Of a stretch of DNA of 64,000 nucleotides, positions 51,268 through 63,930 are shown in pieces. The translations under genes and the position numbers were made by a program. The stretch is from Hyphomicrobiales bacterium (GTDB lineage Bacteria; Pseudomonadota; Alphaproteobacteria; Rhizobiales; Rhizobiaceae), in NCBI GenBank assembly GCA_900471525.1, contig UCEZ01000021.1:186001-250000 (forward strand). The letters are read 5' to 3'. The notes beneath the pieces are model-generated. The model made no database searches. It saw only the letters and a program-made list of their open reading frames with translations, and had not been told where the DNA came from. How positions within the stretch are numbered: position 1 is the stretch's first letter; each line of letters starts with the position of its first letter.

Positions 51268-51753
51268 ATGGTCAGAGTTTCTTCCCTTCCAGCGCTTGAT
51301 GCCTTCGACCTCGCCATCCTGAACATCCTGCAGCGGGACAACACGACCCCGCAGCGGACCATCGGCGAGGCCGTCAATCTTTCGGCCCCCGCCGTGCAGC
51401 GGCGGATCAAGCGGATGGAAGAAACAGGCGTGATCACGGCCAATGTCGCGGTCGTCAACCCGGCAAAGGTCGGGCAGCCGATCACTATTTTCGTCGAGGT
51501 CGAGGTGATCAGCGAGACCGCCGACCTGATCGATGCGGCGAAGAAAGAGCTCTCGGCGGCTGCGGAAGTCCAGCAATGCTACTACGTCACGGGAGAGGCC
51601 GATTTCATCCTCGTTATCGTTGTACCTACGATGACGGACTACGAGGCGCTGACACGCCGGCTGTTTTTCGAAAACAACAACGTCAAGAAATTCCGGACAT
51701 TCGTCACCATGGATCGAGTGAAGGTCGGGTTGGCGGTGCCTTGCGAGAGCTAA
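51268..51753 (+). CDS. Lrp/AsnC-family transcriptional regulator
   Basis: This 161-residue protein has an N-terminal winged helix (LDAFDLAILNILQRDN ... TIGEAVNLSAPAVQRRIKRM). A C-terminal RAM effector domain follows (TIFVEVEVISETADLIDAA, YYVTGEADFILVIVVPTM). An ATG at 51244 eight codons earlier is possible, but the internal start at 51268 is the usual family start. It diverges from dpaL and probably senses the diamino acid or its acylated form. Confidence 0.9.
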   Translation: MVRVSSLPALDAFDLAILNILQRDNTTPQRTIGEAVNLSAPAVQRRIKRMEETGVITANVAVVNPAKVGQPITIFVEVEVISETADLIDAAKKELSAAAEVQQCYYVTGEADFILVIVVPTMTDYEALTRRLFFENNNVKKFRTFVTMDRVKVGLAVPCES

Positions 51754-51859
51754 ACGCAGCCCATCCTGAGCACAGGCAAGTCGGATCGCGCAAGAAACGG
51801 GTTGAATTGAAGGCCTGGCCATACGATTTTCATGGGCACGGAAACATGGAGGCCATGTC

Positions 51860-52423
51860 ATGGGTCAGGCAGCGCACCAATATCTTATCTTCGAAACTGC
51901 GGGCGGTTTCTGCGGTATCGCATGGAATACGGTCGGCATCACACGCTTCCAATTACCGACAAAAAGCGCTGAAGCCACCGAACGGCTGCTGCTTCGGCGG
52001 ATACCCGGCGCCGAGGCCGGTTTGCCGACGGCGGAGGTGTCTGAAGCGGTTGCTGCCGTGAAGCGTTATTTCGACGGTGAGCAGACCGATTTTTCCGCTT
52101 TGAAACTCGATCTTGGTGAACAGGATCCGTTCTTCGAGCAGGTATACACCGCCGCGCGGCAGATTTCCTGGGGTAAGACCACTACCTATGGTGCTCTGGC
52201 GAAACAGCTTGGAGCGGGACCGGAAGCCGCACGCGACGTTGGTCAGGCCATGGCGAAAAACCCGGTTGCGCTGATCATCCCCTGCCATCGTGTGCTCGCC
52301 GCCGGCGGCAAGATCGGCGGCTTTTCAGCGCCGGGCGGCTCATCTGCCAAGACGCGCATGCTCGAACTGGAAGGCGTGCATGTCGGACCGCCAGAATCGG
52401 CACAGCAATCATTGGGATTTTAA
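51860..52423 (+). CDS. ogt: Methylated-DNA-[protein]-cysteine S-methyltransferase
   Basis: This 187-residue suicide DNA-repair protein has the active-site IIPCHRVLAAGG near residue 142 and the helix-turn-helix and Arg finger region TTYGALAKQLGAGPEAARDV. It transfers a methyl group from O6-methylguanine to Cys. GGAGG precedes the ATG at 51860. The N-terminal domain is short and diverged, as in Ogt. It has no operon partner. Confidence 0.94.
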   Translation: MGQAAHQYLIFETAGGFCGIAWNTVGITRFQLPTKSAEATERLLLRRIPGAEAGLPTAEVSEAVAAVKRYFDGEQTDFSALKLDLGEQDPFFEQVYTAARQISWGKTTTYGALAKQLGAGPEAARDVGQAMAKNPVALIIPCHRVLAAGGKIGGFSAPGGSSAKTRMLELEGVHVGPPESAQQSLGF

Positions 52424-52587
52424 GAGATAGAAACCATTGCCGGTGCGTGGTTGTGGACTGAGGCAGGCGGCGGGTGCGCCGCCTTCGAAATGTCCTAATG
52501 AAAGGTGAATTGTGCACTGTTAGTTGCAAAATTTACCGACCGGATGACCGGATACTATTGCGCCGGTTGCGGTTTGAGAAGGAAAAA

Positions 52588-53124
52588 ATGATGAAGAAGA
52601 CCCTCGCTTTGGCACTTACCACGGCGTCCCTGGCTCTTACGGGCGGGCTTGTCGCCAATGCCGCCGATTTGGCGAATGGTGCACCTGCCCCCAGCTATGA
52701 AGAGAGCGATGTGAGCGGCGGCGTGAAGATCGGCTACCTCGAATGCGATGTCGGCGGCGGTGCTGGTTACGTCCTCGGTTCGGCCAAGGAGATCGATTGC
52801 ACCTTCCATTCGAGCGTCGGCAGCGAGCGCACGGATCACTACACCGGCGCTTTCAGAAAAATGGGCGTCGATCTGGGCTTCACGACGCGCAGCAGGCTCG
52901 TTTGGGCGGTCCTGGCGCCGACCGCGGGTTATCACCGTGGCTCGCTCAGCGGCCTCTATCAGGGCGCCACTGCGGAAGCCACGGTCGGGGCGGGCGTCGG
53001 TGCCAACATTATGGTTGGCGGCACCTCAGGTTCGATCCATCTTCAGACGATCAGTGTGACGGGCCAGCTCGGCCTCAATATTGCTGCCGGTGGTTCATCG
53101 ATGACGCTGACGGCTGTAAACTAA
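52588..53124 (+). CDS. DUF992 family exported protein
   Basis: This 178-residue protein has a Sec signal (MMKKTLALALTTASLALTGG, cleavage after ANA near 25). The DUF992 body follows: KIGYLECDVGGGAGYVLGSAKEI, a conserved Cys pair, GAFRKMGVDLGFTTRSRLVWAV and LSGLYQGATAEATVGAGVGANIMVGG. The family is common in rhizobia and Brucella, usually as a single periplasmic protein of unknown function. The ATG at 52588 follows AAGGA. A terminator follows at 53139-53162. Confidence 0.92.
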   Translation: MMKKTLALALTTASLALTGGLVANAADLANGAPAPSYEESDVSGGVKIGYLECDVGGGAGYVLGSAKEIDCTFHSSVGSERTDHYTGAFRKMGVDLGFTTRSRLVWAVLAPTAGYHRGSLSGLYQGATAEATVGAGVGANIMVGGTSGSIHLQTISVTGQLGLNIAAGGSSMTLTAVN

Positions 53125-53138
53125 TACGCCCCTGTTCT

Positions 53139-53170
53139 GCCCCTCCATTTTCGCGGAGGGGCGGCGCTTT
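53139..53170 (+). terminator. Terminator after the DUF992 gene
   Basis: GCCCCTCC (53139-53146) and GGAGGGGC (53155-53162) form a perfect 8-bp stem with loop ATTTTCGC, 15 bases after the stop. GGCGCTTTT follows as a short T tail. It lies between convergent genes and may serve both strands. Confidence 0.7.
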
Positions 53171-53264
53171 TCAGCGAACAGCTCCGGTGTTCGTCCGCAA
53201 GGCAGCGGTTGCTGCACTGCTCGTATCGCAGCGCGGAACTCCGGTCCTGGTACCTGCAGCGATT

Positions 53265-55094
53265 TCAATCCGCCAATTCAGGATTGCCGGTGCGCAGGCT
53301 CTTCGGTCTGAGCAATCGCAGAGATTTGCCGACCGGATCGCTCTGTAGCTGCAGCACCCGCGTAAAGAAGCGGCCTCCCGACACCATCCTACCGATATTC
53401 ACGACTGCCGCATCGCCAAGCTCCTGTTCCAGGAAGGTTAAAACGGTGTGGTATGCGTCGCGCTCCAGCGTATCGAGTGCCTCGTCGATGATGATCCATC
53501 GTGGTTTGTGCAAACCAAGCCGGGCAATGGAAAGAAGCCTCATTTCGAGTTCGTTGAGTTTCAGCTTCGTCCGCATGTCCTGATCGAGGCCGCTGTTCAG
53601 CTTGCCGAGACCTACTTTGGTCAGGACCGACATCATTGCGGTCTTTTTGAAACTGCCGGGATTTTCTGGGTAGCTAAGGACTTCTTCCAGTGTGCCCGGC
53701 GGGAAATAGGGCGTTCGCGGCACGAAGGCCATGTCGTCGCCATCAGGCAGCGCAATGCGCCCGTGTCCCCATGGCCAGAGACCCGCGATGGAGCGGAAGA
53801 AGGGCGCCTTTTCCACATCCGCGGCACTTGTCACCAGGACACGATCGCCTGGCCGTATTTCGACATGCTGATCGGAAAGCTTGATACATCCGGAAGGCAG
53901 GGCAATCTCCAGGCGGTCGATCGTCAAACGATGACCGTCAGCTTTGGCAAATTCAATGCGCTTGTCGTTTTCGTGTCGTTCATCGGTCATCAGGATCGCG
54001 GAACGGAAGGCGGCGACGCGGAGGAGCGTTGCCCGCCAGTCGGCGATGCTGTCGATGTTGTCGACGAACCAGCGCAATGACGTATTCACCTGATTGAAGG
54101 CACCCACCGCCATCATAAGGCCGCCAAAACTGAGGTCCCCGTTGAAATAGACGGGCGCGGCAATCACGATGGGCGCCACGACAGTGATCCAGCCATAACC
54201 GGACGTGACCCAGGTCAACCGGGTGAGGGCGAGCATCAGCTTGCTGCTGATTTCCAGCACCGAGGCGAGGTCGCGCTGAAGCCGGCGCTTTTCGTTCGCC
54301 TCGCCGGAGGACAGCGAGACCGCTTCGATATGTTCGTTCACCCGCATCAGGGAGAAGCGCAGCGCCGCCTCCCGCGAGTAATGTTCACCGTTGATCTTGA
54401 CGAGCGGCCGGCCGACGAACCAGCTCAAGGTCGCGGCGGTCGCAGCGTAGAGGAACGCAGCCCAAACCATATAGCCGGGGATATTAAGATCATAGCCGCC
54501 GACATGGAAGACGAAACCGGCCGAAAGTGACCAAAGGACACCGACGAAACTGGCAAGCAGAATACCCGACTGGAACAGGCCAATGGTGAGGCCCGCCGTC
54601 AGGTCGGCAAGATGGCGTGCATCCTCGTGAACCCGCTGGTCAGGATTGATGCCGATGGAGCCTGCATTGGCGAGCCGGAAGGCGCGTGCTGGTTTCATCC
54701 ATTCGTTGATCAGGTCAAGTGTCAGGCCTTCCCTCAGCTTGATCCGAATCCACTGGCTGAGCCAGGTCTGCATCACGTTGAGAACCAAAAGAACGCCGGC
54801 AATCTCGGCAAAGACGACAAGCTGCGTCAGGAAGGCAGAGAGATCGCGTCGCTCCAGCGTATCATAGAAAGGCTTGTACCATCTGTTGAGCACGATCTGG
54901 CCGAACGCTGTTGCCAGAATGACAGTGACGATTCCGATTGCAAGCCAGATAATCGGTCTGCGGACAGGCGAGGCGATAAAGGCCCGCTGCATCATGCGTA
55001 ACTGATCGCGAAAAGGCTGCTCGTCGTCTGTTTCTGCACGCTGGTTGTTTTTGCCGTTTTTTTGATGCGGCATCGGTGCGAATCTCTCCAACAC
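53265..55094 (-). CDS. SbmA/YddA-type ABC protein with degenerate ATPase motifs
   Basis: This 609-residue protein has an ABC_membrane_2 (SbmA/BacA/YddA) membrane domain at about 40-345, with helices near 46-68, 90-110, 170-195, 207-228 and 300-330. A C-terminal ATPase-like domain follows. In the latter, Walker A is replaced by TSAADVEKA (422-430), the signature is LKLNELEMR (511-519) instead of LSxGEQQR, and the H-loop His is absent (VVNIGRM), though Walker B PRWIIIDEALD (531-541) remains. ATP hydrolysis is doubtful; the protein may act as a proton-driven SbmA-like importer or may have lost activity. The start is GTG 55094 after GGAGG; an ATG seven codons in is possible. Confidence 0.85.
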   Translation of the reverse strand: MLERFAPMPHQKNGKNNQRAETDDEQPFRDQLRMMQRAFIASPVRRPIIWLAIGIVTVILATAFGQIVLNRWYKPFYDTLERRDLSAFLTQLVVFAEIAGVLLVLNVMQTWLSQWIRIKLREGLTLDLINEWMKPARAFRLANAGSIGINPDQRVHEDARHLADLTAGLTIGLFQSGILLASFVGVLWSLSAGFVFHVGGYDLNIPGYMVWAAFLYAATAATLSWFVGRPLVKINGEHYSREAALRFSLMRVNEHIEAVSLSSGEANEKRRLQRDLASVLEISSKLMLALTRLTWVTSGYGWITVVAPIVIAAPVYFNGDLSFGGLMMAVGAFNQVNTSLRWFVDNIDSIADWRATLLRVAAFRSAILMTDERHENDKRIEFAKADGHRLTIDRLEIALPSGCIKLSDQHVEIRPGDRVLVTSAADVEKAPFFRSIAGLWPWGHGRIALPDGDDMAFVPRTPYFPPGTLEEVLSYPENPGSFKKTAMMSVLTKVGLGKLNSGLDQDMRTKLKLNELEMRLLSIARLGLHKPRWIIIDEALDTLERDAYHTVLTFLEQELGDAAVVNIGRMVSGGRFFTRVLQLQSDPVGKSLRLLRPKSLRTGNPELAD

Positions 55095-55228
55095 TGTCTC
55101 GACCTCCGGAATATAGCGCGTCCGAGGCGCTCCCCCTACTAAAGATTATCAGTGGAGCGTGGTGTGAAGCTATTCAGCCGATCTGCGTACCGGCGTCGCC
55201 GCCGAAGGGTGGCCCTGCATTGTCCGGA

Positions 55229-55972
55229 TCATATCGCGCTGAGCTTGACATGGACGAAGGCCTTTGCCTTGGAAATTGCGATCGCAAGATCATCACCAAA
55301 TCCCAGACGGGCAGCGATCGCGCTTGCCAGCATACAGCCGGTGCCGCGCATCGAGGCGGCAAGGCGAGGTGCGGTGAAGGCTTGAATGTCATGACCGGCC
55401 CGGACGAGGATATCTGCGGATTCCGTCCCTTCATCGTGACCGCCCTTGATCAACACGCCCTGCGCACCTGCTGCAATCAAGCGCCGGGCCTGATCGACGG
55501 TATTTTCTGATGTTCCAGCTGTCTCAACCGCCCCCAGGCATAAAAGTTCCGGCAGATTCGGCGTAATGAGCATGCAGGACGCAAACAGATCACGCAATGC
55601 AACCACTGAGTCCGGTGTCAGCAGCGTACTGCCCGAGGTGGAGACCAGAACAGGATCGAGCACCACCGGAATTTCGCGATAGTCCGCTAGCACGTCCGCA
55701 ACGGCAACAATCGTCGCGGCGGTCGCCAGCATGCCGATCTTGATAGCATCGACGGGATTGGCTGTCAGCGCCGCACGCATTTGCTGCGCGACACGTTCAG
55801 ACGGAACGGCATCGACATGCAGGACACCATGATGGGTCTGGACGGTCACTGCGGTGATCGCGACCGAAGCCTTGACCCCGAACGCAGCCAGCGTCTCGAT
55901 ATCGCGGACAATGCCGGCTCCCCCGGAGGAATCGGAGCCAGCGACGACAAGAACATGCGGCATGGTTTTCAT
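55229..55972 (-). CDS. thiD: Hydroxymethylpyrimidine/phosphomethylpyrimidine kinase
   Basis: This 247-residue kinase phosphorylates HMP and HMP-P, giving the pyrimidine half of thiamine phosphate. It has the PfkB-type start VLVVAGSDSSGGAGIVRDI, the substrate loop ITAVTVQTHHGVL and the anion hole MRGTGCMLASAIAARLG near 210. The ATG at 55972 fits the family; ten bases separate it from the thiE stop, so it ends the thi operon. Length is near the family mean (about 265). Confidence 0.93.
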   Translation of the reverse strand: MKTMPHVLVVAGSDSSGGAGIVRDIETLAAFGVKASVAITAVTVQTHHGVLHVDAVPSERVAQQMRAALTANPVDAIKIGMLATAATIVAVADVLADYREIPVVLDPVLVSTSGSTLLTPDSVVALRDLFASCMLITPNLPELLCLGAVETAGTSENTVDQARRLIAAGAQGVLIKGGHDEGTESADILVRAGHDIQAFTAPRLAASMRGTGCMLASAIAARLGFGDDLAIAISKAKAFVHVKLSAI

Positions 55973-55982
55973 CGCCGCATCA

Positions 55983-56588
55983 TCATCGAAATCGCGCCGT
56001 CCGCTCGATCCATTCCCGAACGCGTGCTTCCGGATCGGGATTGAGGGTGATATCGGTGACGACGGCGGCGCTGTCAGCGCCATAGGCAAAGACGCTGTCG
56101 ATGCGATCGGTATTGAGACCACCGATGGCGACCAGCGGCAAGGCACCGATACGGGCTTTCCAGTCGCGCAGCCTGTCCAGCCCCTGCGGCGCCCATTTCA
56201 TCTGCTTCAGGATTGTGGGCCAGACCGGCCCCAGCGCCACATAGTCTGGCGCGGCTGCGAGCGCGGTCTCCAGCTCTGTTTCGTCATGGGTCGAGAGCCC
56301 GAGCTTGATGCCGGCAGCGCGAATGGCGGCGATATCGGCACGGGCTACGTCTTCCTGACCAAGATGAACGAAATCGCACCCTTCCTCGATCGCCAGCTGC
56401 CAGTAGTCGTTGATGATGAGCTGACAGCCATACTCGGCGCAGATTACTCTCGCGCGGCGCATATTTTCGCGCAACTGCGTCTCATCGCAATCCTTCATGC
56501 GCAGCTGCACCAGCTTTACGCCGAGCGGCACGAGACGCTCGATCCATCGGGCACTGTCGACGATGAGGTAAAAGGGATCGAGCTTCAC
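55983..56588 (-). CDS. thiE: Thiamine phosphate synthase
   Basis: This 201-residue TIM barrel couples HMP-PP and thiazole phosphate. Motifs are [35 protein letters not shown] and [11 protein letters not shown], and the phosphate sites are preserved. The start is a GTG at 56588 that overlaps the thiG stop (GTGA), so upstream extension in this frame is not used. The N-terminus [12 protein letters not shown] is the shortened rhizobial type. Confidence 0.93.
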   Translation of the reverse strand: MKLDPFYLIVDSARWIERLVPLGVKLVQLRMKDCDETQLRENMRRARVICAEYGCQLIINDYWQLAIEEGCDFVHLGQEDVARADIAAIRAAGIKLGLSTHDETELETALAAAPDYVALGPVWPTILKQMKWAPQGLDRLRDWKARIGALPLVAIGGLNTDRIDSVFAYGADSAAVVTDITLNPDPEARVREWIERTARFR

Positions 56589-57358
56589 GAAAACACCGCC
56601 TTGCCGATGACCGGCGTTGAGGGAACCGCCATGTCGCGCGGCTCTATCATCCCGGCGTGGAAGGCGGTACGGCCCGCCTCGATTGCGCCCGTGAACGCCG
56701 CGGCCATCGCTGCGGGATCGCCAGCACCGGCGACCGCGGTGTTGAGGAGAACGGCGTCGAAGCCGAGTTCCATGACGATGGCTGCATGGGACGGCCGGCC
56801 GACCCCGGCATCGACGATCAGTGGAACGTCCGGAAAATGTGACCGCATGCTGCGCAAAGCCGGCAGGTTGATCGGACCCATGGCCGAGCCGATGGGCGCG
56901 CACCAGGGCATCAGCACTTCGCAGCCCGCATCCAGCAGCCGTTCCGCCACGACCAGGTCGTCGGTGGTGTAGGGAAAGACCTTGAATCCTTCACCCGTTA
57001 GAATGCGCGCCGCCTCCACCAGTGCGAAGACATCGGGTTGCAGCGTGTCATGGTTACCGATCACCTCGAGCTTGATCCAGTCCGTGGCAAAGACTTCCCG
57101 CGCCATCTTTGCCGTCAGGACCGCTTCCTGAACGGTGTGGCAGCCGGCGGTGTTCGGCAAGACCTTGACGTCGAGCGTGCGGATTAATTCGAAGAAGGCG
57201 CCGCCTGTCCGGCTGCCGGCCGTTTCCCGGCGCAGCGACACGGTAACGATATCCGCTTGGGAAGCGCGGACAGCCTCGGCGAGGATGGCCGGCGAGGGAT
57301 ACCGTGCGGTCCCCAGCAGTAAGCGGGAGGAAACGGACGTTCCATAGAGATCAAGCAT
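56585..57358 (-). CDS. thiG: Thiazole synthase
   Basis: This 257-residue barrel builds the thiazole ring from deoxyxylulose phosphate, ThiS thiocarboxylate and dehydroglycine. Conserved parts are [42 protein letters not shown] (Lys near 98 forms the imine), [13 protein letters not shown] and [11 protein letters not shown]. It lies two bases after thiS. Length matches the family. Confidence 0.95.
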   Translation of the reverse strand: MLDLYGTSVSSRLLLGTARYPSPAILAEAVRASQADIVTVSLRRETAGSRTGGAFFELIRTLDVKVLPNTAGCHTVQEAVLTAKMAREVFATDWIKLEVIGNHDTLQPDVFALVEAARILTGEGFKVFPYTTDDLVVAERLLDAGCEVLMPWCAPIGSAMGPINLPALRSMRSHFPDVPLIVDAGVGRPSHAAIVMELGFDAVLLNTAVAGAGDPAAMAAAFTGAIEAGRTAFHAGMIEPRDMAVPSTPVIGKAVFS

Positions 57359-57360
57359 GT

Positions 57361-57554
57361 TCAGCCTCCCTGCATCGGCGAGAGAATCTCGATGCGATCA
57401 AGGTCGTTGAGGGCAAAGCCGGGGCGATCCTCGCGGTGCACCAGTTCGCCATTGACGGCTGTCGCCAGCCAGTCACCTTCATATTTCAGCGAGACAAGAA
57501 GCTCCGAAAGGACGGAGATGTCGGTCTGATGGTCCTCGCCGTTGATCGTCAGTT

Positions 57555-57558
<4 letters not shown>
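57361..57558 (-). CDS. thiS: Sulfur carrier protein ThiS
   Basis: This 65-residue ubiquitin-fold protein ends in GG, the site of thiocarboxylation. The beta-grasp pattern [12 protein letters not shown] ... [24 protein letters not shown] is clear. It overlaps the thiO stop by four bases and lies two bases before thiG. No thiF is present in the window; a general ThiF/MoeB must act from elsewhere. Confidence 0.95.
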
Positions 57559-60668
<3,110 letters not shown>

Positions 60669-60883
60669 CAATGCGTCAAGTAAGGCACGGTTAGCCAAGC
60701 TGCGTCAAGAGCCATTGGCTGCTGATCGGCGCCGAGCCGATTGCAATGCCGTTGGGCGGGCAGGGGCGGTAAGATGCCAAGGTTCTGATCCCGGACAAAA
60801 ATTCGCTGGGGACATCGGGTGTTATTGCGGCCATCAATATATAGCGAATGCAGTCTCGGCCTCGACAGCGGTGCCCCGCCAAA

Positions 60884-60893
60884 TTATCTATAA
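60884..60893. promoter_or_regulatory. BioR box at bioR
   Basis: TTATCTATAA is the exact 10-bp core of the known alphaproteobacterial BioR operator. It ends three bases before the bioR ATG at 60897, so BioR binding would block its own start region. No ribosome-binding site lies between, which suggests leaderless or weak translation. Confidence 0.9.
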
Positions 60894-60896
60894 AAA

Positions 60897-61565
60897 ATGA
60901 CCTCGACGAGCGAAGACACGATTGCCAGCCGCATCAGCCGCATCCTTGCCGACAGGATCGTGACCGGACAGATTGATCCGGGCACGAAGCTCCGGCAGGA
61001 CCATATTGCCGAGGAGTTCGGAACCAGCCACGTGCCCGTGCGCGAAGCCTTTCGCCGGCTGGAGGCGCAGGGCCTTGCCGTCAGTGAGCCGCGCCGCGGC
61101 GTCAGGGTCGCTTCCTTCGACCTCAAGGAGGTCCGCGAGGTCGCGCAAATGCGCGCGGCGCTTGAGGTTCTGGCGCTTCGGCATGCGGCGCCGCACCTGA
61201 CTCCCTCTATCCTCGATCTTGCGGAGGAGGCGACTGTCGCCGGCGACAATTCCAGCGATGTTCGATCCTGGGAGGAGGCGAACCGGCGCTTTCATACCTT
61301 GATCGTCACGCCCTGCGGCATGCCGCGGCTGCTGGCCGCGATCAATGATCTGCATGCCGCTAGCGCCCGTTTTCTGTTCGCGAGCTGGCGGTCTGAATGG
61401 GAAGTTCGCACCGATCACGATCATCGCGCCATCCTGACATTCTTGCGGCAGGGCAATGTCGACAACGCCGCAGCCGTTCTGGAACGCCATGTGCAATGGA
61501 TCGGGCAAAAGCCGGTCCGGAATGCCTCGGGCACGACACGCGACGCGTTCGCGATCGTGGGCTGA
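60897..61565 (+). CDS. bioR: BioR, GntR-family biotin repressor
   Basis: This 222-residue protein is a FadR/FCD-type GntR regulator. The winged helix occupies about 10-75 (LRQDHIAEEFGTSHVPVREAFRRLEAQGL) and a helical FCD domain about 85-210 (VREVAQMRAALEVLALRHA, RRFHTLIVTPCG). Its position next to bioBFD, and BioR boxes before itself and bioB, identify it as BioR, the alphaproteobacterial biotin repressor that replaces BirA's regulatory role. Biotin or biotinoyl-AMP is the presumed signal. Confidence 0.93.
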   Translation: MTSTSEDTIASRISRILADRIVTGQIDPGTKLRQDHIAEEFGTSHVPVREAFRRLEAQGLAVSEPRRGVRVASFDLKEVREVAQMRAALEVLALRHAAPHLTPSILDLAEEATVAGDNSSDVRSWEEANRRFHTLIVTPCGMPRLLAAINDLHAASARFLFASWRSEWEVRTDHDHRAILTFLRQGNVDNAAAVLERHVQWIGQKPVRNASGTTRDAFAIVG

Positions 61566-61783
61566 AGGCCGCCCCCAGCTTCTGTTTTTAAGGGTTGCCC
61601 CGCCGGCATACGCGAATGTTGCTTTGCGCAACGGTGATTTTAATCCCCTCATGGTTGAAGATTTAAACGCGTCTCAACGATGACGTGGTTGCGTCGAGGC
61701 ATGCCATAGGAAATTATAGATAATATCGAGTCTTATCTATATTTGAGTTGCCGCCGTGGCTGCAAGAGAGGGAGAAGTCGGAA
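61566..61783. promoter_or_regulatory. bioB promoter region with two BioR boxes
   Basis: TTATAGATAA (61714-61723) is a perfect BioR box on the minus strand, and TTATCTATAT (61733-61742) matches at nine of ten positions, 19 bp centre to centre. They lie 41-70 bases before the bioB start at 61784, where they would cover the promoter. GGGAGAAG provides the ribosome-binding site. Nothing else was seen. Confidence 0.85.
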
Positions 61784-62788
61784 ATGCTGCATGAAATCAC
61801 TGCCGCAGATCACGTTGGAGGGCGTGGCATAGCGCTGCCGGAGAAAATCACTCTCGCCGAAGCAAAAATTATCTATAATTCTTCGTTCAACGATCTGCTG
61901 TTCCGGGCGCAAACGGTTCACAGGGCAAACTTTGATCCAAACGCCGTGCAGATCAGCCGGCTGCTGTCGATCAAGACCGGCGGCTGCGCCGAGGATTGTG
62001 GCTATTGCAGCCAGTCGGCGCATTCTCCGACCGGCCTGAAGGCCTCGAAGCTGATGATGGTCGAAAAGGTTGTCGCCGAAGCACGCAAGGCCAAGGACGA
62101 AGGAGCCACCCGTTATTGCATGGGCGCGGCCTGGCGCAGCCCCAAGGACCGCGACATGGAAACACTGGTGGCGATGGTCGCAAGCGTCAAGGCGCTGGGC
62201 ATGGAGACCTGCATGACGCTCGGCATGTTGTCCCCAGGCCAGGCGGGTGCTCTGGCCGAGGCCGGGCTCGATTATTACAACCACAACATCGATACCTCGG
62301 AAGAATTCTATCCGCAGATCATCACCACCCGCACCTTCGCCGACCGGCTGGAAACACTGGCCAATGTGCGCGAGGCAGGCATGAAGGTTTGTGCTGGTGG
62401 CATTCTCGGCATGGGGGAGACAACGGACGATCGCATCTCCATGCTGGTGACGCTCGCCAATCTTCCCGAGCCGCCCGAAAGCGTGCCGGTCAACATGCTG
62501 ATCCCGATCCCCGGCTCACAGCTTGCCGACGCCGAGCCGGTCGATCCGATCGAGTTCGTCAGGACTATTGCGCTCGCCCGCATCCTGATGCCGCGTGCGC
62601 ATGTGCGCCTCTCGGCCGGACGCACGCAGATGAGCGACGAAATGCAGGCGCTCTGTTTCTTCGCCGGCGCCAATTCGATCTTTGCCGGCGACACTCTGCT
62701 GACAGCCGAAAATCCGGGCGAGGATCACGACGCGGCACTCTTCCGGCGCCTTGGCTTGAAGCCGATGGAGCTGGAGCAAGCCGAATGA
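61784..62788 (+). CDS. bioB: Biotin synthase
   Basis: This 334-residue radical-SAM enzyme inserts sulfur into dethiobiotin. The cluster motif [11 protein letters not shown] (C-x3-C-x2-C) near 55-63 is intact, as are [16 protein letters not shown] and the Arg ligand region RLSAGR. The ATG at 61784 is preceded by GGGAGAAG; an in-frame TTG further upstream is not used. A TTATCTATAA sequence lies within codons 29-32 (61869-61878). The stop overlaps the bioF start. Confidence 0.96.
   Translation: MLHEITAADHVGGRGIALPEKITLAEAKIIYNSSFNDLLFRAQTVHRANFDPNAVQISRLLSIKTGGCAEDCGYCSQSAHSPTGLKASKLMMVEKVVAEARKAKDEGATRYCMGAAWRSPKDRDMETLVAMVASVKALGMETCMTLGMLSPGQAGALAEAGLDYYNHNIDTSEEFYPQIITTRTFADRLETLANVREAGMKVCAGGILGMGETTDDRISMLVTLANLPEPPESVPVNMLIPIPGSQLADAEPVDPIEFVRTIALARILMPRAHVRLSAGRTQMSDEMQALCFFAGANSIFAGDTLLTAENPGEDHDAALFRRLGLKPMELEQAE
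61869..61878. promoter_or_regulatory. BioR box inside bioB
   Basis: TTATCTATAA, identical to the box at bioR, occurs 85 bases into bioB, where it encodes the conserved residues around Ile-Ile-Tyr-Asn. The amino acids allow many other codons, so the exact operator match is notable in high-GC DNA. It may be a third site for looping with the upstream boxes, or a roadblock. Confidence 0.6.
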
Positions 62789-63930
62789 TGCCTACGGGCC
62801 TCGCCCGCTACGAAACGACATTGGCTGGACTGGAGCGCAAAGGACGACGGCGGACGTTGATCGCGCAGGACGGTGTCGATTTCAGCTCGAACGACTATCT
62901 GGCCTTTGCCGGTTCGACGCGTCTGGCTGCGGCCGTCACCGCTGCCGTTCAACGCGGCGTGCCCGTCGGTGCCGGCGGTTCGCGCCTGCTGCGCGGCAAT
63001 CATCCGGAACACGAGGCGCTGGAGGAAGAGGCTGCGGCCTTTTTCGGAGCAGAACGGGTCCTTTACTTCGGCAGCGGCTATGCCGCCAATGCAGCACTTT
63101 TCTCAACCCTGCCGCAGCGCGGCGATCTCATCGTGCATGACGCGCTGGTGCATGCCAGTGCACACGAGGGCATGCAGGCGAGCCGGGCACAGGCGGTGCC
63201 GGCAGCCCACAACGATGTCGAAGCCTTTGCGCGAGCAATCGAGCAGTGGCGGAGCGGCGGTGGAAATGGCCACCCGTGGATCGCAGTCGAGAGCCTCTAT
63301 TCGATGGATGGCGATCGCGCACCGCTCGCCAAACTTGCAGCACTCGCCGACCGGCATGACGGATTTCTGGTAATCGACGAGGCGCATGCGACCGGGGTCT
63401 TCGGCCCCAGCGGGCGCGGTTTCGCCGCCGATCTGGAAAAACATGGCAATGTCATCGTGCTGCATACCTGCGGCAAGGCGCTTGGTGTCTCCGGCGCGTT
63501 GCTTGGTGCAAGCGCAACGCTCTGCGACTACCTTGTCAACCGGGCGCGCGGTTTCATCTATTCGACCGCGCCATCGCCGCTGATGGCCGCCGCCGTGCGT
63601 GAGGCGCTGAGAATGCTCACGGACGAACCGCAGCGCCGTGCGGATTTCGACGCGTTGCGGACCTTTGCCAATGCCGAGCTTACCCGGAAACTCGGCATGG
63701 AGGCCAGCGGATCGCAGATCCTGCCGGTGATGATCGGCGACAATGGCCGGGCGGTGCGGATTGCCGCGCGGATGCGGGCAGAAGGCTTCGATATCCGGGC
63801 CATTCGCCCGCCGACCGTTCCCGAAGGGACCGCAAGGCTCCGGGTCGCGATAACGCTCAACGTCGACAGGCCGACGATCACCCGCATGTTTACCCGGCTG
63901 GCGGCGATTATGGCGGAGGAGAAGCCATGA
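62785..63930 (+). CDS. bioF: 8-amino-7-oxononanoate synthase
   Basis: This 381-residue PLP enzyme condenses pimeloyl thioester and alanine. The motifs are [46 protein letters not shown] and the PLP lysine in [16 protein letters not shown] near 232. It starts at one of two adjacent ATGs (62785 or 62788) that overlap the bioB stop, so translation is coupled. Length is normal. Confidence 0.95.
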   Translation: MMPTGLARYETTLAGLERKGRRRTLIAQDGVDFSSNDYLAFAGSTRLAAAVTAAVQRGVPVGAGGSRLLRGNHPEHEALEEEAAAFFGAERVLYFGSGYAANAALFSTLPQRGDLIVHDALVHASAHEGMQASRAQAVPAAHNDVEAFARAIEQWRSGGGNGHPWIAVESLYSMDGDRAPLAKLAALADRHDGFLVIDEAHATGVFGPSGRGFAADLEKHGNVIVLHTCGKALGVSGALLGASATLCDYLVNRARGFIYSTAPSPLMAAAVREALRMLTDEPQRRADFDALRTFANAELTRKLGMEASGSQILPVMIGDNGRAVRIAARMRAEGFDIRAIRPPTVPEGTARLRVAITLNVDRPTITRMFTRLAAIMAEEKP

